Below, one piece after another: positions 45,266-57,483 of a stretch of DNA of 64,000 nt. The position numbers and the translations under genes were made by a program. The stretch is from Maratus speciosus (lineage: Eukaryota; Arthropoda; Arachnida; Araneae; Salticidae). The stretch spans positions 510,431,100 to 510,495,099 of the forward strand of contig OZ010792.1 in the NCBI GenBank assembly GCA_963932465.1, read 5' to 3'. The notes beneath the pieces are model-generated. The model saw only the letters and a program-made list of their open reading frames with translations, had not been told where the DNA came from and made no database searches. Position 1 is the first letter of the stretch. Each line of letters starts with the position of its first letter.

Positions 45266-47734
45266 AGGTAGACCGGGGCTAGTTGGCCATAGGGGCAGTT
45301 GGCCTAGTCGCCATATTTTTTAAACTTTGCGTTAGATGAAATTGTCAGTCCAGTCAAGTATGCATTGCTTCGCTTTTCTCCTGCAACATCAGTACCATTG
45401 AAGCCAGAGCGTCCGTTAAGGAATCATTGAGAATTTTCAAAATTTTGCAAAGGTGAGTAAATTTCCTCTCTTATAAATAATCGTCTTTTATTTGTTTGTA
45501 GATTACATTTTAGATTTTGATATATAATAATTCAGAAAAATAATTGTTCTTTGTTATTGTAGGAAATGTTTTTTTTATTGAAATACTTTCAGAATAATTC
45601 CTTATTGTCATGAAAAACAAAAATGGCGATACGAGGTTAGCTGGCCCATTTGGCGCGGGCCAACTTGCCCCGCAGGAATTTGGCTCTGGGGTATTGGAAT
45701 TTTGATGAATTATTTTAATAAACATTTATTATTACTTTAATTAATTTATTATTAATTAATAGTAAGGAATTATTTTATTAATTGAATTACTGGTTATTCC
45801 AGTCAATCTTTTTTAAAAATGAAATTATAATGTTGTTTACCTCCTCCCCAAATTAAATCAGCTGCTCCTGTTGTACAAAAATATTTATAACTTTCATAAT
45901 TATAGAAAAATCCCTGTTGACTTGGCCTACAGGCGCAGGTAGATTTCGAAGTTAAGTAGTAATTTCACCAAGAATTTAACGGATTAAGGGAAATGTTATT
46001 TTTTTTCTTATACAACCTCTCCGCCCCTCCCCCCACACACACTTTTTTGTTTTTAATTTCTTTTTGCTGTAAGAGTTGCTCCTATCAAAAGCTTCTCAAT
46101 ACAAAAGTTGTAGATAATATTAAGAGGATTTATGGTAAATTTAAGTGAGTTTGATATCTTCTGAATTGACGAAGTTATGAATTTTTTTCTTCTGAAAACC
46201 CTATTCTTTGCACTCCTTGAAGCCATTTTTAATTATATCAAAAATATGCCATGCATAATTTTTTGGCACTTTTCCTAGAAGTTTTGAAAACTTTAAACTG
46301 ATTGGATATGCTATTGTGTCCATAGAAAAGTAAAAGAAAAAATATATAGATATAGATATATAGATAAAGTTTTGAGCTGGAGGTGGCTTTGGGGTTTAGG
46401 GGTCATGATCGGTATAGATCTGCAAAAGTTTTTCAAAAATTCCAACATATGGGAGATTGCAATAGGTAGTATTTCTTACGAAATCTACCTAAAAGTTCGG
46501 TCTCCTAATGTTACATACTACCGCTAAAAGTAACAAATCTAACAATCAAAATCTACCCGACTCTGATATTTCTCAATTATTAATAAAATCCTCTTGTTCC
46601 CCCCCGTCCAGAGAAGAGTTTGCCACAAGTAATGCTTCAATAACATTACATTTTATAAAATGAAAACCTCTTACCTGGGTAGTTATTTGTTGAAACTAAA
46701 TAATCCTTTCTGTTTATAATCCATAAAAAGGGCAGTTTCAGGAAACATTTTTTTAATTACTACCAAAAAATATCTTTTTCTTCCTGAACCGTTAATAAAG
46801 ATCAGCAGTTCAAACAAAAAATATAAAAAATTGATATTATCCAACATAATTATATCAAGCACATTGCTATATCCTAACTTATTAGATTATCTAAATCTCA
46901 TTATACCAATAATAAATCATGAATGTAATCAATAATATATATATATATTTCATGATAAACAAACTGGTTTTTTTTTATGCTTGATTAGGAATTAAAGTTT
47001 TATATAAACGAAAATTATCATTATTTCAAAGAAGCTGGCATTACCCAAAGCATCATGAAGCAATATTACATTTTACTGACAGAAATTTCAAGGAAATGAT
47101 GCGTTAGACAAATATAATAAACGAAAGAAAATAAATATTGCACTTAACAGATGTACAGAGGCCTTGATACAATTTATTTATCATCTGGTGTTTATAATAA
47201 ATCACCTAATTAAGGATGAATGATTTCTTAAATTACTGTACTCTAAGATTTACGGTGTTTTAACACCTATCATGCCTTTATTAAAATTTATTACTATTCC
47301 GTAATGTATTAAACACATTTTATATCAGAAAATAAAATCTATTTTTAAAGAACTTTTTAGTCGAAGTTAATAATTCAGTTTTAATATATATTTTTTTTTA
47401 ATTTAGGAGGCTATATTGTGTTTTCGTTCGCAAGAAATAAAAATTAAGATTTGGTAAAATTTTTACCATTTCTTAAGCTTCTACACTATCAGAACATTAA
47501 AAAGTGATGCGGGCCAACTTACCGCGCAATCGGGGCAGGTTGGCCCAAGCGACTTGGTGTCAATTTGAGCTCCTAAACTAATACTTATAGTTAATATTTT
47601 CAAGTTTTACTATTGCGACTTCTTCCTGAAAGTACACTGATAGTGGTAACATAAAAAGAAATTTAAAATGTTGAATTATAATTTTTTAAAAATTATTCGA
47701 AGAAAAAGCGGGCCAACTAGCCCCAGTCTACCCC
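45266..47734. mobile_element. TTGGCC-rich TIR element (~2.47 kb), no transposase seen
   Basis: Left end GGTAGACCGGGGCTAGTTGG and right end, inverted, GGTAGACTGGGGCTAGTTGG match over more than 20 bp. The GGCCAACT/AGTTGGCC motif recurs inside (near 45655 and 47512-47550). The interior is AT-rich non-coding DNA with (TA)n near 46935. Superfamily not assignable; a TA target is possible. Confidence 0.75.
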
Positions 47735-47879
47735 TATATGAATACAAAGTTATGAATACATGGATTTTGACAATTTTGATAACCTTGAAGCAGACTCAGA
47801 TGACCCCGATTTTGATTATTGCTATTTTAAGAACATTTAATAAGCTTGAGATTATTTAATATGACATAAAGAACATGTT

Positions 47880-48130
47880 TTGAACGTAAAATAAATGTAA
47901 CAAAGCTGTGCTCAATAATAAAGTATATACTTTTTGACTTTATATTCATAAAACCTGCCGTAACTATGTAACAAGTGATCGTAAAAAACACGGTAGAACA
48001 ACTTTAATATTTGGGGACTCATCGGATTTCTAGTGCCAAAACGAAGTTCTTTGCACATTTTCGTGAATCACCATCAGTTGTCGTATTTTACCCAATTTTT
48101 GGTCTATTTTACCTCTACTAATCTTTAAAA
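47880..48130 (-). repeat. Inverted partner of 44850-45262
   Basis: Read on the minus strand it contains 'acaactgatggtga', 'aaagttgttctaccgtgttt' and 'gttacggcaggttttatgaa', in the same order as in 44960-45110. It marks a fold-back structure around the TTGGCC element. Confidence 0.55.
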
Positions 48131-48309
48131 TGATCGATGGTTATTAACTTTTGTTCAAAATTAACAATATATTTAAACAAGAAAGACAAATCATGCATTA
48201 AGCATAGATTATGAAACATTTTCCAACATTTCCTGAATGCTTTAACAAAACTTCGTTATTTAAGGAAATGAGGTAAATAAGATAACTAAGTAAACATTTT
48301 ATAAAACGC

Positions 48310-49490
48310 ATAAAACATTGGAAAAACTGATTTCAGCAGTTACCGTCCATAGCCAAATATGTATTCCAATTCTTTTGAACAGCCCTGTAGGTTGATATAT
48401 AGACTATATAATGGAAAAATTTAGTTTAGCAAGAAAACGCATAACAGATTGAAATTTCTCTTTCAGCAATTTATACTAATAGATGGAAACATACTTGCAT
48501 ACTTTTGTACAGCCCTGCAGTTTACCTAATATATTTATTACACGCCACTATTTATCTAAAATTTAATTCAAACTGAAACACTCTTAAAATTACTAAAATC
48601 ACATTTCCAGAAATTATCATCCATAGACGTCATGTATCCATAGACCATCATGTATCCAATTCTTTGCGTGACCCTGTATATCATTTTATCTATATTCAAC
48701 AAACATTTCTTAATAAACTAAATTCAGGTCAGCGTAAAAATGCATAACTCATTTAAAACCCAACTTTAAGCAATTTACGCTCATACTCAGTAACCCTTAC
48801 AAATTCTTTTCTGTAGCCCTGTATATGAATTATAGAATTTATACACACCATATAGTATGCAGTGAAACATAAAAGCGCATATCATAAATAAAAATGCATT
48901 TCGAGCAATCATTGCTAATATACAGTACTTCGGATACAATATAGTATCTGAAATATTTTGTGTGTGCCTGTAAATGCTATGCACTTCGTATTATACCGGA
49001 AATAACTTATACTAAAGCTCAGCGACGTATATCAATTTCATTATATATGAAATAGTTTAACATAATTCAAATACGCCGCAAACAACACCCCCCCCCCCCT
49101 TCCATTATGTAAAGGAATTCTTTTGTGTGGCCCTGTAAATAAATAACTATTCTTTGCATCGCATATTCTACAGAATGTACATTTTAGTGGACTTCTTAAA
49201 TGCATTTCAATTTTACTGTTTGAAAGAGTCTAACACCATTAAAAATCATTTGAAACGATTTTTTCCCATTGGCCGTAATGTAACGGAAAACTTTTGACTG
49301 TCCCTGTAAATGAACAAAACATGCTACAAACTTCATTTGCAATAGGGATCGTGTTATGGTAGAGGTCACTAACATCCAAAATTTTAAGAACGATCTGAGT
49401 ACATTTACGAGAGTTAGAGCGCGGCTAGACGGACAGACAAACCGAAGTCATAAATACTTTTCAACTTTGTTGGAAAGTGTTAACAACAAT
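48310..49490 (-). repeat. ~180-bp repeat family array, minus orientation
   Basis: About seven diverged units recognisable by 'ttctttt(g)(a/t)acagccctgta'-like and 'ttttgtgtggccctgtaaat' blocks (near 48373, 48505, 48660, 48810, 48955, 49125, 49290). It ends at 49440-49490 with the shared family end ('aaaccgaagtcataaatac', 'ttggaaagtgttaac'). Confidence 0.7.
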
Positions 49491-49615
49491 CTTGGTACGC
49501 ACAACAGCAAATCTGTGCATGCATTTTAAATGTTGGATTATTAAGGACTTCAAATTAGTAATAAAGTATATTAACACATGAATTTTTATTGAAAATTACG
49601 TTTTTTTGCCAGTTT

Positions 49616-50485
49616 ATTTATACATACTAATATAATAAAGAAGTAACGTTTGTGTGTTTAGTTTTTGTAGGAAGTAATCTCTGGAACTACCAAATCGATT
49701 TCATAATTAATGGCGGCAAAATGCTGGTGACCATCTCTGCTCCACATAGGGTACATTTTATGTCAGTAACAACCCCAAAGGGGGTGTAGGAGTAAAAAAC
49801 GTTCTAAAATTGAGATTTCTGTGATATTGTTGGGGATAGAAATTTGAAATGTTGTGTGTTACTTACTTTTAAGGTGCAAATACTTGCTATAAAAGGTTAA
49901 ATTTAAAAAATAATCGAAATTTTGAAAAGGTGAAATGAGTCGAAAACTTTCTAAAAAAGGTTCTAAATTACAATTCTTTCGAAAAGTTAGGGCTAGAAAC
50001 TTAAATTTTGGCATAACTGTTACTTTAGAGACGTAACATTTCTCTCAGAGTTTTGTTTTTTTTTAATTCGAAATTTAAAAGGGTGCAGAATCAAAAAACG
50101 TTCTAAAATTGCGATTTATGTGAAACAATTGGTATAGAAGCTTGGAGTTTGGCATGGCGGTTACTTTTAAGATGTAAATATGACTAAGAACGGTTTCTAG
50201 AAAATTCAAAATTTGAAAGGGAGAAAAAACGTAAAACCTACTAAAAACTTCTAAATTACGATTTGTTTGTAACTGTTAGGGCTAGAAACTTTAAATATGG
50301 CATGGCTGTTACTTTAGAGATGTAAATGCTCCCACAGAATAGCTTTTTTTTTTTTTTTAATCGAAATTTAAAAGTGTACAGGAACAAAAAATGTTCTAAA
50401 ATTGTGATTATGTGATAAAGGTTGGTATAGAAGCTTGGAATTTGGTACGGTGGTTACTTCTAAGATGTAAAAACTCGCTAAGAAC

Positions 50486-50522
<37 letters not shown>

Positions 50523-51020
50523 GAAATTGAAAAGAGTAAAATGAGTAGAAAATGTTTTAACTGAGATTTATTTGGAATTGTTAGGCTTAGAAACTTGAAA
50601 TTTAGCATAGTGGTTATTTTAAGATGTGGATGCTCCGTATAAACAGTTTATTAAAAATTCGAAATTTAAAGTCGTGAAATGAGCGGGAAACGTTTTAAAT
50701 TTTGATTTATTTAACATTGTTAGGAATAAAAACTTAAAACTTGACATATCTTACGTTTAAGACGTAAATGACCGAAAAGAACAGTATTTACGAAATTCGA
50801 AATTTAAAAGACTGCAGAAGAATAAATCTAGAAACTTGAAATTTGGCATGGTGGTTATTTTTTAAATGTAAGGGCTTATTAAATAACAGTTTCTAAAATA
50901 TTCAAAATTAAAAGGATGAAAAGAGAAGAAAACATTCTAAAAATATCTTAAACATATGATTAATTTAAAATTATTAGGAATAGAAGCTTTGATATTCGAC
51001 ATGGCTGTTACTTTACAGCA
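49616..51020 (+). repeat. Helitron-like leader followed by ~148-bp tandem units
   Basis: The leader 'tatacatactaatataataaag' region with 'gtaatctctggaactacc' resembles the 5' parts of many arthropod Helitrons. It is followed by about nine units marked by 'tttggcatgg(t/c)ggttact' and 'taagatgtaaat' (near 49850, 50009, 50149, 50297, 50441, 50600, 50740, 50843, 50995). A poly(A) lies at 50489-50520. The repeat resumes at 58440 after the 7.2-kb insertion. Confidence 0.6.
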
Positions 51021-53071
51021 GGGCTCAAAATGTACCGGAACATTCTGGTTCATGAAATTATGGTAAATATCGTTATGGTTCGAGAAATTATGAAAACATA
51101 TGTTTTATATAGGGTAGATGTGCCAGTAATGGACAACCTTCAATGTTTTTAGCTTATAAAAAAATAACCAATAAAAATTTAGCTTTTATTATTTTTTTCA
51201 TACCTCCCCTTTGCATATTTAATAATCTTGCATTATTGTTGACACTCTTAATCAAACCTATCAGGAAACAGAAAATAATGTTTCGAAGTTCCACTGTTTT
51301 TCAGTGAAAGTCTTAATGAACATGCTAAGAGCTTGGCTTCATTTAATAAAAAACTTTGAATTTTATATACTAATAGCCATTTATAAAATTTCATTTATTT
51401 TTAAGGTTTTAAGAAAGGATATTAATGCTGGGATGCTTAATTAGTCATTTTCCAGTAATGGACACCCCATGTAGACATTGCTAAAAATGTAATTTCAGTA
51501 ATGTTTATACTGCATAAAATATTTTGACTTAACTGAAAACCTAAATAATCAAATTTAATTTTTAAATTACACTTACGAAAATATAATAACATCAAAACTT
51601 ATAAATAGCTGCTTTTAAGTTATTTTATGTGGTTAATAAAATTTCATTTTTTTTTAAATGTATATATCTCTGCTTTTCATTTCATAATCGGGCAATCAAA
51701 TCAGTCACGAAACAGAAAATATTGTTTAAGGGCACAGTCAAAGAGGGGCTCATAGGGCTTAATCCCTCCCCATAAAAAAAAAAAAGTTAAAGAAGAAGTT
51801 AAAAATCTATTTTCTGTCTTAAATGTTTGCTTATTCATCTCTGACAAATAAATATTGTAATATTAATGAAAGTTATAGCAATCATGAAACTAGTAAATCT
51901 GTAGATCAGCGGCCTCAAACATCAGCTCTATAGTTTTATTTCGAAGATATTTTATTTAGTATTTAAAATATTCAACACACAGTATCATTTCTTTCATATT
52001 TGTAATATTAATTATTACAAGAAATGTATCAAGTAATCTCTGGAAGTTTAATTGTTAAAAATAGTGAGACGAAGCTATACACTAATAGTCCAAAACTTTA
52101 TTATTATTATTATTATTATTATTGTTATTGTTATTATTACCTTTTAAATCCTCCACTATCTCAATAATTTGATAGCTGTAATTGCCTGATATTTAGTATT
52201 TTAAACTATCCATCTAAAATAATTAAAACATCGATTCATTGAAGGATCGAACTGAGCGTGTTCTGTGATGAATCGTTTGTGAATACATCGTGAATTCTGA
52301 GTGCTGATAAAAAAGTGTGACAATATTTTCGAGTCTCTGCGTGAAGAAATATACGTTGACCCAATTTCAGCTTCTTCTTTTCTTGTGATAAAATGGGAAA
52401 GTGCGTTTATTATTGTTCCCCATAAGTGCTTGAATTGTGTTAAAAGGCGTACGGTGATTTTTTTGTGTACGCCAGAAGAAAAAAGAACGTTTTTCTTTAG
52501 TAAAGTTTTTTTAGTGAGGGTTTTTTTTTTTTTTTTTTTTTTGGAAAGTGATTTATGCAGAAGTGGATTTTTTTTTTGTTCTGCATTTTTTTTTAATAAA
52601 AGAAATAAGGCACTTGCTTAGACGTGTCTGCGAAGAGGAAATATAGGAAGGTGGTTTTTTTTTTTTTTTTGCTTCCTAATGATATACATGATCTTAGATT
52701 ACTAATACATGATTTTTTTTTTTGCTTGCTTCTTTCAGAGAAAAGTGGTATAACGATATATATTTTCTATTTTATCTTGTTATTTTTTTTATGTGAAAAG
52801 AAAGGAATATATATTCCTTTGAGAAAATTTTGATGGAAGTAAGTTCTTATAAAATTGGTATTCAACAATTATTTTTTGTATTAGTGTGTAGTAAAGAAAA
52901 TATATATATATATATATATATATTGATAGAAATATCTGGTACAAAGTAAGTGAGTTTTAGAAAACTGTTAATATTATTATATATATAGATATATTTGATT
53001 TATCGGGTGCTTATATAGTATTGATTTATATTAAGATATTTTATTTATGTGTTAATTGGTTAGATATAATT

Positions 53072-53530
53072 ATGGCACACTTAATAAGGTCTAAAAAGAT
53101 CGATCTGGTTACTGCGGTAATCCAGTTAGGTTTAAATCCTCCAGATGGTGCTAATAAAAGACAACTGACTGATTTAATATTAAAATCCGAAGGGTATAAT
53201 GAGGATTTAGTAAAAAATTTGCTAGCGGGGATTATAAGCGAGAGGGAAGAGAAAGAAAAATTGTTGCAACAAAAAGAAATCGAAAATCGTGAATTTGAAT
53301 TGAAAAAATTACAATTGGAAAATACACAAAATACCCAATTGCATAATTCAATATCTACAATCGCCGGAAAGAGTTCCAATGTTCTAAAATTACTAAATAG
53401 ATATAATGAGGAAGAAATTAGCATTTACTTAACCTTTTTCGAACGCCAAGCGAAGCGTCTTGGGATTGAAAAAAATGAATGGGTTACATATCTGTTGGCA
53501 TTGTTACCGCTTGAATCGTTAGTCTCATAA
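53072..53530 (+). CDS. gag: Gag N-terminal part (frame-broken)
   Basis: The ATG at 53072 (MAHLIRSKKIDL) is preferred over 53021, whose extra residues look like leader. Residues ~1-100 are helical and highly charged (EREEKEKLLQQKEIENREFE), a coiled-coil pattern common at the N-terminus of spider Gypsy Gag; the core begins around 'YLTFFERQAKRLG' and 'WVTYLLALLPLE', a typical capsid block. The frame then stops at 53528-53530; the continuation (for example 'DYDCVKKILLRRFKLTPEQF') lies in another frame from about 53521. Gag would form the particle shell; this copy cannot make a full one. Confidence 0.75.
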   Translation: MAHLIRSKKIDLVTAVIQLGLNPPDGANKRQLTDLILKSEGYNEDLVKNLLAGIISEREEKEKLLQQKEIENREFELKKLQLENTQNTQLHNSISTIAGKSSNVLKLLNRYNEEEISIYLTFFERQAKRLGIEKNEWVTYLLALLPLESLVS

Positions 53531-56388
53531 ATCGCGAAAGTGAAGAACTATCCAGTGATTACGACTGTGTAAAGAAAATACTTTTAAGACGTTTCAAACT
53601 TACACCAGAGCAATTCAGGCAAAAATTCCTTTTACATAGAAAACAAAATTCAGCGTCATGGAAAGATTTCTCATTTGAAATCGCAAATTTTCTGAATGAA
53701 TGGTTATTGGGATTACACATATCAACGTTCGAAGAGTTAAAAAATATTTTAATCATTGACCAGATTAGGCGAAAATTGTCCCTAGAAATGAAGGAACACT
53801 TTTGTGACGAATTGCCAAAAATTACGAGTGTAGAAGATTTGACCAATAAATTGGATGATTTTGAAACAGCCAGAATTAACTTACGGAAAACTGAAATTAA
53901 GCCCCCGAACACGGAATTTAGGAAACGTCAAGGCAGTGAAAATAATAGAGCGTTCCATCGAAATGACATTAGTCGCGTACCATATGAGAAAAACTACACA
54001 CATACCACCCAAAAGAATTTAAATACAAAAATCCGTTGTTTCAATTGCAATGACTTTTCCCACCGTATTAGGGATTGCCCCCGAAAAAAGGAAAGTCCGG
54101 TCTGCTGGAAGTATAAAATTCCTGGCCACAGGTCTGACCAGTGTACAAACAATTCTCCTAAAAATGCAAATGCTGCCGTAAGCAATAACTCAAATCCGGT
54201 TGATAAAATAATAAAAAGCGTGGGAATTTTAGGGAAAAATATGGATTCTTTAATTGATACAGGAAGTAACGTAAATATGTGTAGCAACGATACTTATACA
54301 GCCCTGGGATGCACTAAATTGCATGAAAATGACTTGGTTTTATCAGGTATTGGTGGTAGCCAAATTACACCCACAGGATTTACGACCGTAAAAATTGAAA
54401 TAGATGGTTACACAGTGAATGCAGATTTATACGTCGTAAAAAATTTGAGCCATTCTATAATTTTAGGAAATAACTTTTTGAAACAGGTAAATTTCAATAT
54501 ATCAGAAAAAGGATTGCAAATTACAGGGAAACGAAAACTGAAGGAAGTTAGAGTGAATTATGTCACTGCTTTCCCGCAAGAAACAATCATGACAAAAACC
54601 AGACGCGCCATCTATGTCACACCCAGATTTGATGCGATGTTGCGGTCAGAAAAGCAAAACAATCCCACGATAGGGAAAACGATTGCGACAGCTGAATTGG
54701 TGAGAAAGGAACAAACTAATCAAAAGGAAACAGCTTGCAATTGCAACTTTGGTGAAAAAATAAACATGCAATTAAACTCTGATAAAAATTGTTTGTTGGA
54801 AAGTGAACAGTGCTCTGTCCCACAGTTAGACTCAGCGAAAACCACAGATATTTATTTAGCTGAGACAGCTAATTCTATTAATTTTCAGGAAGTTGAGCTA
54901 AACCATATTACAAACAACACTATTAAGAAAGAGTTAACGGAATTGATCACTAATTATAAGCCAAACAGGGTTAAAGACACAGAATTAAAAGTAAATATAA
55001 CATTAACTGATGATATTCCGATTGCAAAACGACCGCGTAGGTTAGCATATCCAGAACATGAATTTGTGGATAAACAAATGCAAGAATGGTTGGAAATGGG
55101 AATTATAACGGAGAGTAATTCTAATTATGCATCTCCTATTGTGTTAGCGAAAAAGAAAGATAATTCCTGGAGATTGTGTGTAGACTATAGACCCTTAAAT
55201 AAAAAAATAATTAGAGATAATTTTCCCTTGCCAAGAATAGAAGATGTTTTAGATAACATTGAAGAAGCGAAAGTTTTCACTACATTGGATTTAAAAAGTG
55301 GTTTTTTTCATATAGACGTAGCAGAGGAGAGTAGGAAATATACAGCATTTGTCACGCATAACTCCCAGTACGAATATTTAAAGCTTCCATTCGGATTATC
55401 GATTGGCCCCCAGAATTTTCAGAGATATATTCAAGCTGTTTTTAAACAGTTAATTAAAGAAAAAGTAATATTAATTTACTTAGACGATGTCGTAGTACTT
55501 GCGAAGACTGAAGAAGAAGCGCTTTTAAAACTGAAACGCGTCCTAGAAGTTGCATCGGATTACGGACTTGAATTTAATTTTGCAAAATGCCAGTTCCTTA
55601 AACGGAAGATTGAATTTTTAGGCTATATTATTGAAAACGGAACTACTAGACCCTCGGAAGCCAAAACTTTGGTAGTAAAGAATTTTCCTGAACCCCGCAC
55701 CCTTAAACAATTACACGGTTTTCTAGGTTTAACTTCTTATTTCAGAAAATACATCCCACATTATGCAACTATAGCGAGACCTTTAAGTAATTTATTAAAA
55801 GCGGGAAATACATTTAAATTTGGAATCCTCGAAAAACAAGCTTTTGAGACTCTTAAAGAAAAACTAGTTAACCCCCCAGTATTGCATACATTCCGACGAG
55901 GCGCTAGACTAGAATTTCACACCGATGCAAGCGCCATAGGTTTTGGTAGTGTCCTACTACAAGAAGATGAAAACAAAAACTTACATCCTATTCATTATAT
56001 GAGCCGTAAAACTACACCTACTCAAGCAAAATATTCGAGTTACGAATTGGAAACACTCGCGGTAATAGAATCGGTTAAAAAATTCCGAAACTACTTATTA
56101 GGCACGAAATTTAAAATTGTGACAGATTGTTCCGCGTTCCAAAAGACAATGGACAAAAAAGACATTACGCCAAAAGTAGCCAGATGGGCTCTATTCTTAC
56201 AGGAATTTGATTATGAAATTGCCCACCGATCAGGATCCCAAATGAAACATGTAGACGCATTGAGTAGAAATACAGTTCTAATAGTTACCCGATCGCAAGA
56301 TGAATTAACATTAAAAATAAAGAATGCACAACAAGAAGACGAACACATACAAGCGATAAAAAAGTTAATTGAAAAAAATATTTTATAA
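53521..56388 (+). CDS. pol: Gag C-terminus, protease, reverse transcriptase, RNase H
   Basis: One open frame of about 950 codons; numbering here is from the Met at 53707. The front encodes the end of capsid. Zinc knuckle 1 is intact (C111-x2-C114-x4-H119-x4-C124); knuckle 2 (133-146) has Tyr136 in place of the second Cys. Protease has D184-T-G-S. Reverse transcriptase shows 'WRLCVDYRPLNKK', the first catalytic Asp in 'TLDLKSGF' (D528), and YLDD at 591-594. RNase H has D740, the YELE block near 779-782, D807 and D850. The frame ends at 56388 just after RNase H; integrase follows in another frame. Gag and pol share one frame here, without the usual separation. Confidence 0.9.
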   Translation, partial: SLINRESEELSSDYDCVKKILLRRFKLTPEQFRQKFLLHRKQNSASWKDFSFEIANFLNEWLLGLHISTFEELKNILIIDQIRRKLSLEMKEHFCDELPKITSVEDLTNKLDDFETARINLRKTEIKPPNTEFRKRQGSENNRAFHRNDISRVPYEKNYTHTTQKNLNTKIRCFNCNDFSHRIRDCPRKKESPVCWKYKIPGHRSDQCTNNSPKNANAAVSNNSNPVDKIIKSVGILGKNMDSLIDTGSNVNMCSNDTYTALGCTKLHENDLVLSGIGGSQITPTGFTTVKIEIDGYTVNADLYVVKNLSHSIILGNNFLKQVNFNISEKGLQITGKRKLKEVRVNYVTAFPQETIMTKTRRAIYVTPRFDAMLRSEKQNNPTIGKTIATAELVRKEQTNQKETACNCNFGEKINMQLNSDKNCLLESEQCSVPQLDSAKTTDIYLAETANSINFQEVELNHITNNTIKKELTELITNYKPNRVKDTELKVNITLTDDIPIAKRPRRLAYPEHEFVDKQMQEWLEMGIITESNSNYASPIVLAKKKDNSWRLCVDYRPLNKKIIRDNFPLPRIEDVLDNIEEAKVFTTLDLKSGFFHIDVAEESRKYTAFVTHNSQYEYLKLPFGLSIGPQNFQRYIQAVFKQLIKEKVILIYLDDVVVLAKTEEEALLKLKRVLEVASDYGLEFNFAKCQFLKRKIEFLGYIIENGTTRPSEAKTLVVKNFPEPRTLKQLHGFLGLTSYFRKYIPHYATIARPLSNLLKAGNTFKFGILEKQAFETLKEKLVNPPVLHTFRRGARLEFHTDASAIGFGSVLLQEDENKNLHPIHYMSRKTTPTQAKYSSYELETLAVIESVKKFRNYLLGTKFKIVTDCSAFQKTMDKKDITPKVARWALFLQEFDYEIAHRSGSQMKHVDALSRNTVLIVTRSQDELTLKIKNAQQEDEHIQAIKKLIEKNIL

Positions 56389-57155
56389 GAAACGACATCG
56401 TATACAAACATGAAAATGATAGAGAACTTCTGATTATTCCTACCAATATGCAAAAGGAAATAATACGCGATGTTCATAACAAAGGTCATTACGCAGTAGC
56501 TAAAACTGAAATTATTTTAAAAGAAAATTATTTTATACCCCAATTAAGAAATCAAATTGAAAGCGTCATTGCCAACTGCATAGAGTGTATACTTTGCAAT
56601 AAAAAGCAAGGAAAAGGTCTGTTAAACCCGATCCCCAAACAAAATATGCCCCTCGAGACCTATCACATAGATCACATTGGTCCCATGCCTTCTACAAATA
56701 AAAATTACAATCATATTTTTACTGTTGTGGACGCATTTACTAAATTCGTTTGGCTATACCCCGTTAAAACTACAGCCGCTAAAGAAGTCATCGATAAGTT
56801 AACCCGACAACATATTTTCGGAAATCCATCGCGAATCATTACCGACAAAGGACCAGCATTTACCTCTGCTGATTTTGAGAAATATTGTAAGGAAGAGAAC
56901 ATAGAGCATATTCCCATAACAACAGGGATACCTAGAGGAAACGGGCAAATAGAGCGAATGCACCGAATTCTTATCCCGATTTTAGCAAAACTTAGCGTAG
57001 AAGACCTCATTAAATGGTACAAATTTGTCGCGCCCGTACAACGCATCATGAATAGTATCGTATCGAGGAGTACAAAATTTACACCTTTTGAACTACTGAC
57101 AGGAACGAAACTGCGGCAGAAAACTGATCTGCAAATCAAAAACGCTGTTAGATGA
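56389..57155 (+). CDS. int: Integrase, zinc-binding and catalytic domains
   Basis: With residue 1 at the Met at 56448, the HHCC finger is H10-x3-H14-x29-C44-x2-C47, and the catalytic triad is D75 ('YHIDHIGP'), D133 ('ITDKGPAF') and E169 ('NGQIERMH'), a correct DD35E spacing. The frame is open upstream of the Met, joining RNase H after a one-base shift near 56385. It stops at 57153-57155, before the C-terminal domain. The enzyme would insert the cDNA into the host genome; this copy lacks its C-terminus in frame. Confidence 0.85.
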
Positions 57156-57483
57156 TGAGGAATTAAATTCGTTCATATCGAAAAGAAATTCAAATATAGA
57201 AATAGCTAAGCAAAACATACTAAAAATACAACAGGAAAACGTGAAAACGGATAACAAAAAGCGAAAAAAGGCCAACACCTATAAACGCGGTGATTTGGAG
57301 GCCATTCAAAAAACACAGTTTGGGACAGGTACCAAACTAAAGCCTAAGTTTCTTGGTCCCTATGAGATTACTGCAGTAAAAAGAAACGATCGCTACAACG
57401 TTAGCAAAGTTGGACACCATGAGGGTCCAAATACGACCTCGACGGCTGCAGATCACACGAAGCCTTGGACTTCTACTGTCTAA
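57146..57483 (+). CDS. Integrase C-terminal (GPY/F) domain, shifted frame
   Basis: The frame continues integrase after another one-base shift near 57150 and holds a basic stretch (DNKKRKKANTYKRGD) followed by the GPY/F module ('KPKFLGPYEITAVKRND', then RYNV), usual for Gypsy integrases and often involved in target choice. It ends 'HTKPW...TSTV' and TAA at 57481. The ATG at 57241 is internal. No chromodomain is evident. Confidence 0.75.

Noticed and set aside
52301..52833. 106- and 69-codon frames upstream of gag
   Set aside because: Poly-Phe frames created by long T-runs in the Gypsy leader; no recognisable product.
53559..57139. Minus-strand frames of 89-142 codons within the Gypsy element
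   Set aside because: Antisense shadows of gag, protease, RNase H and integrase.
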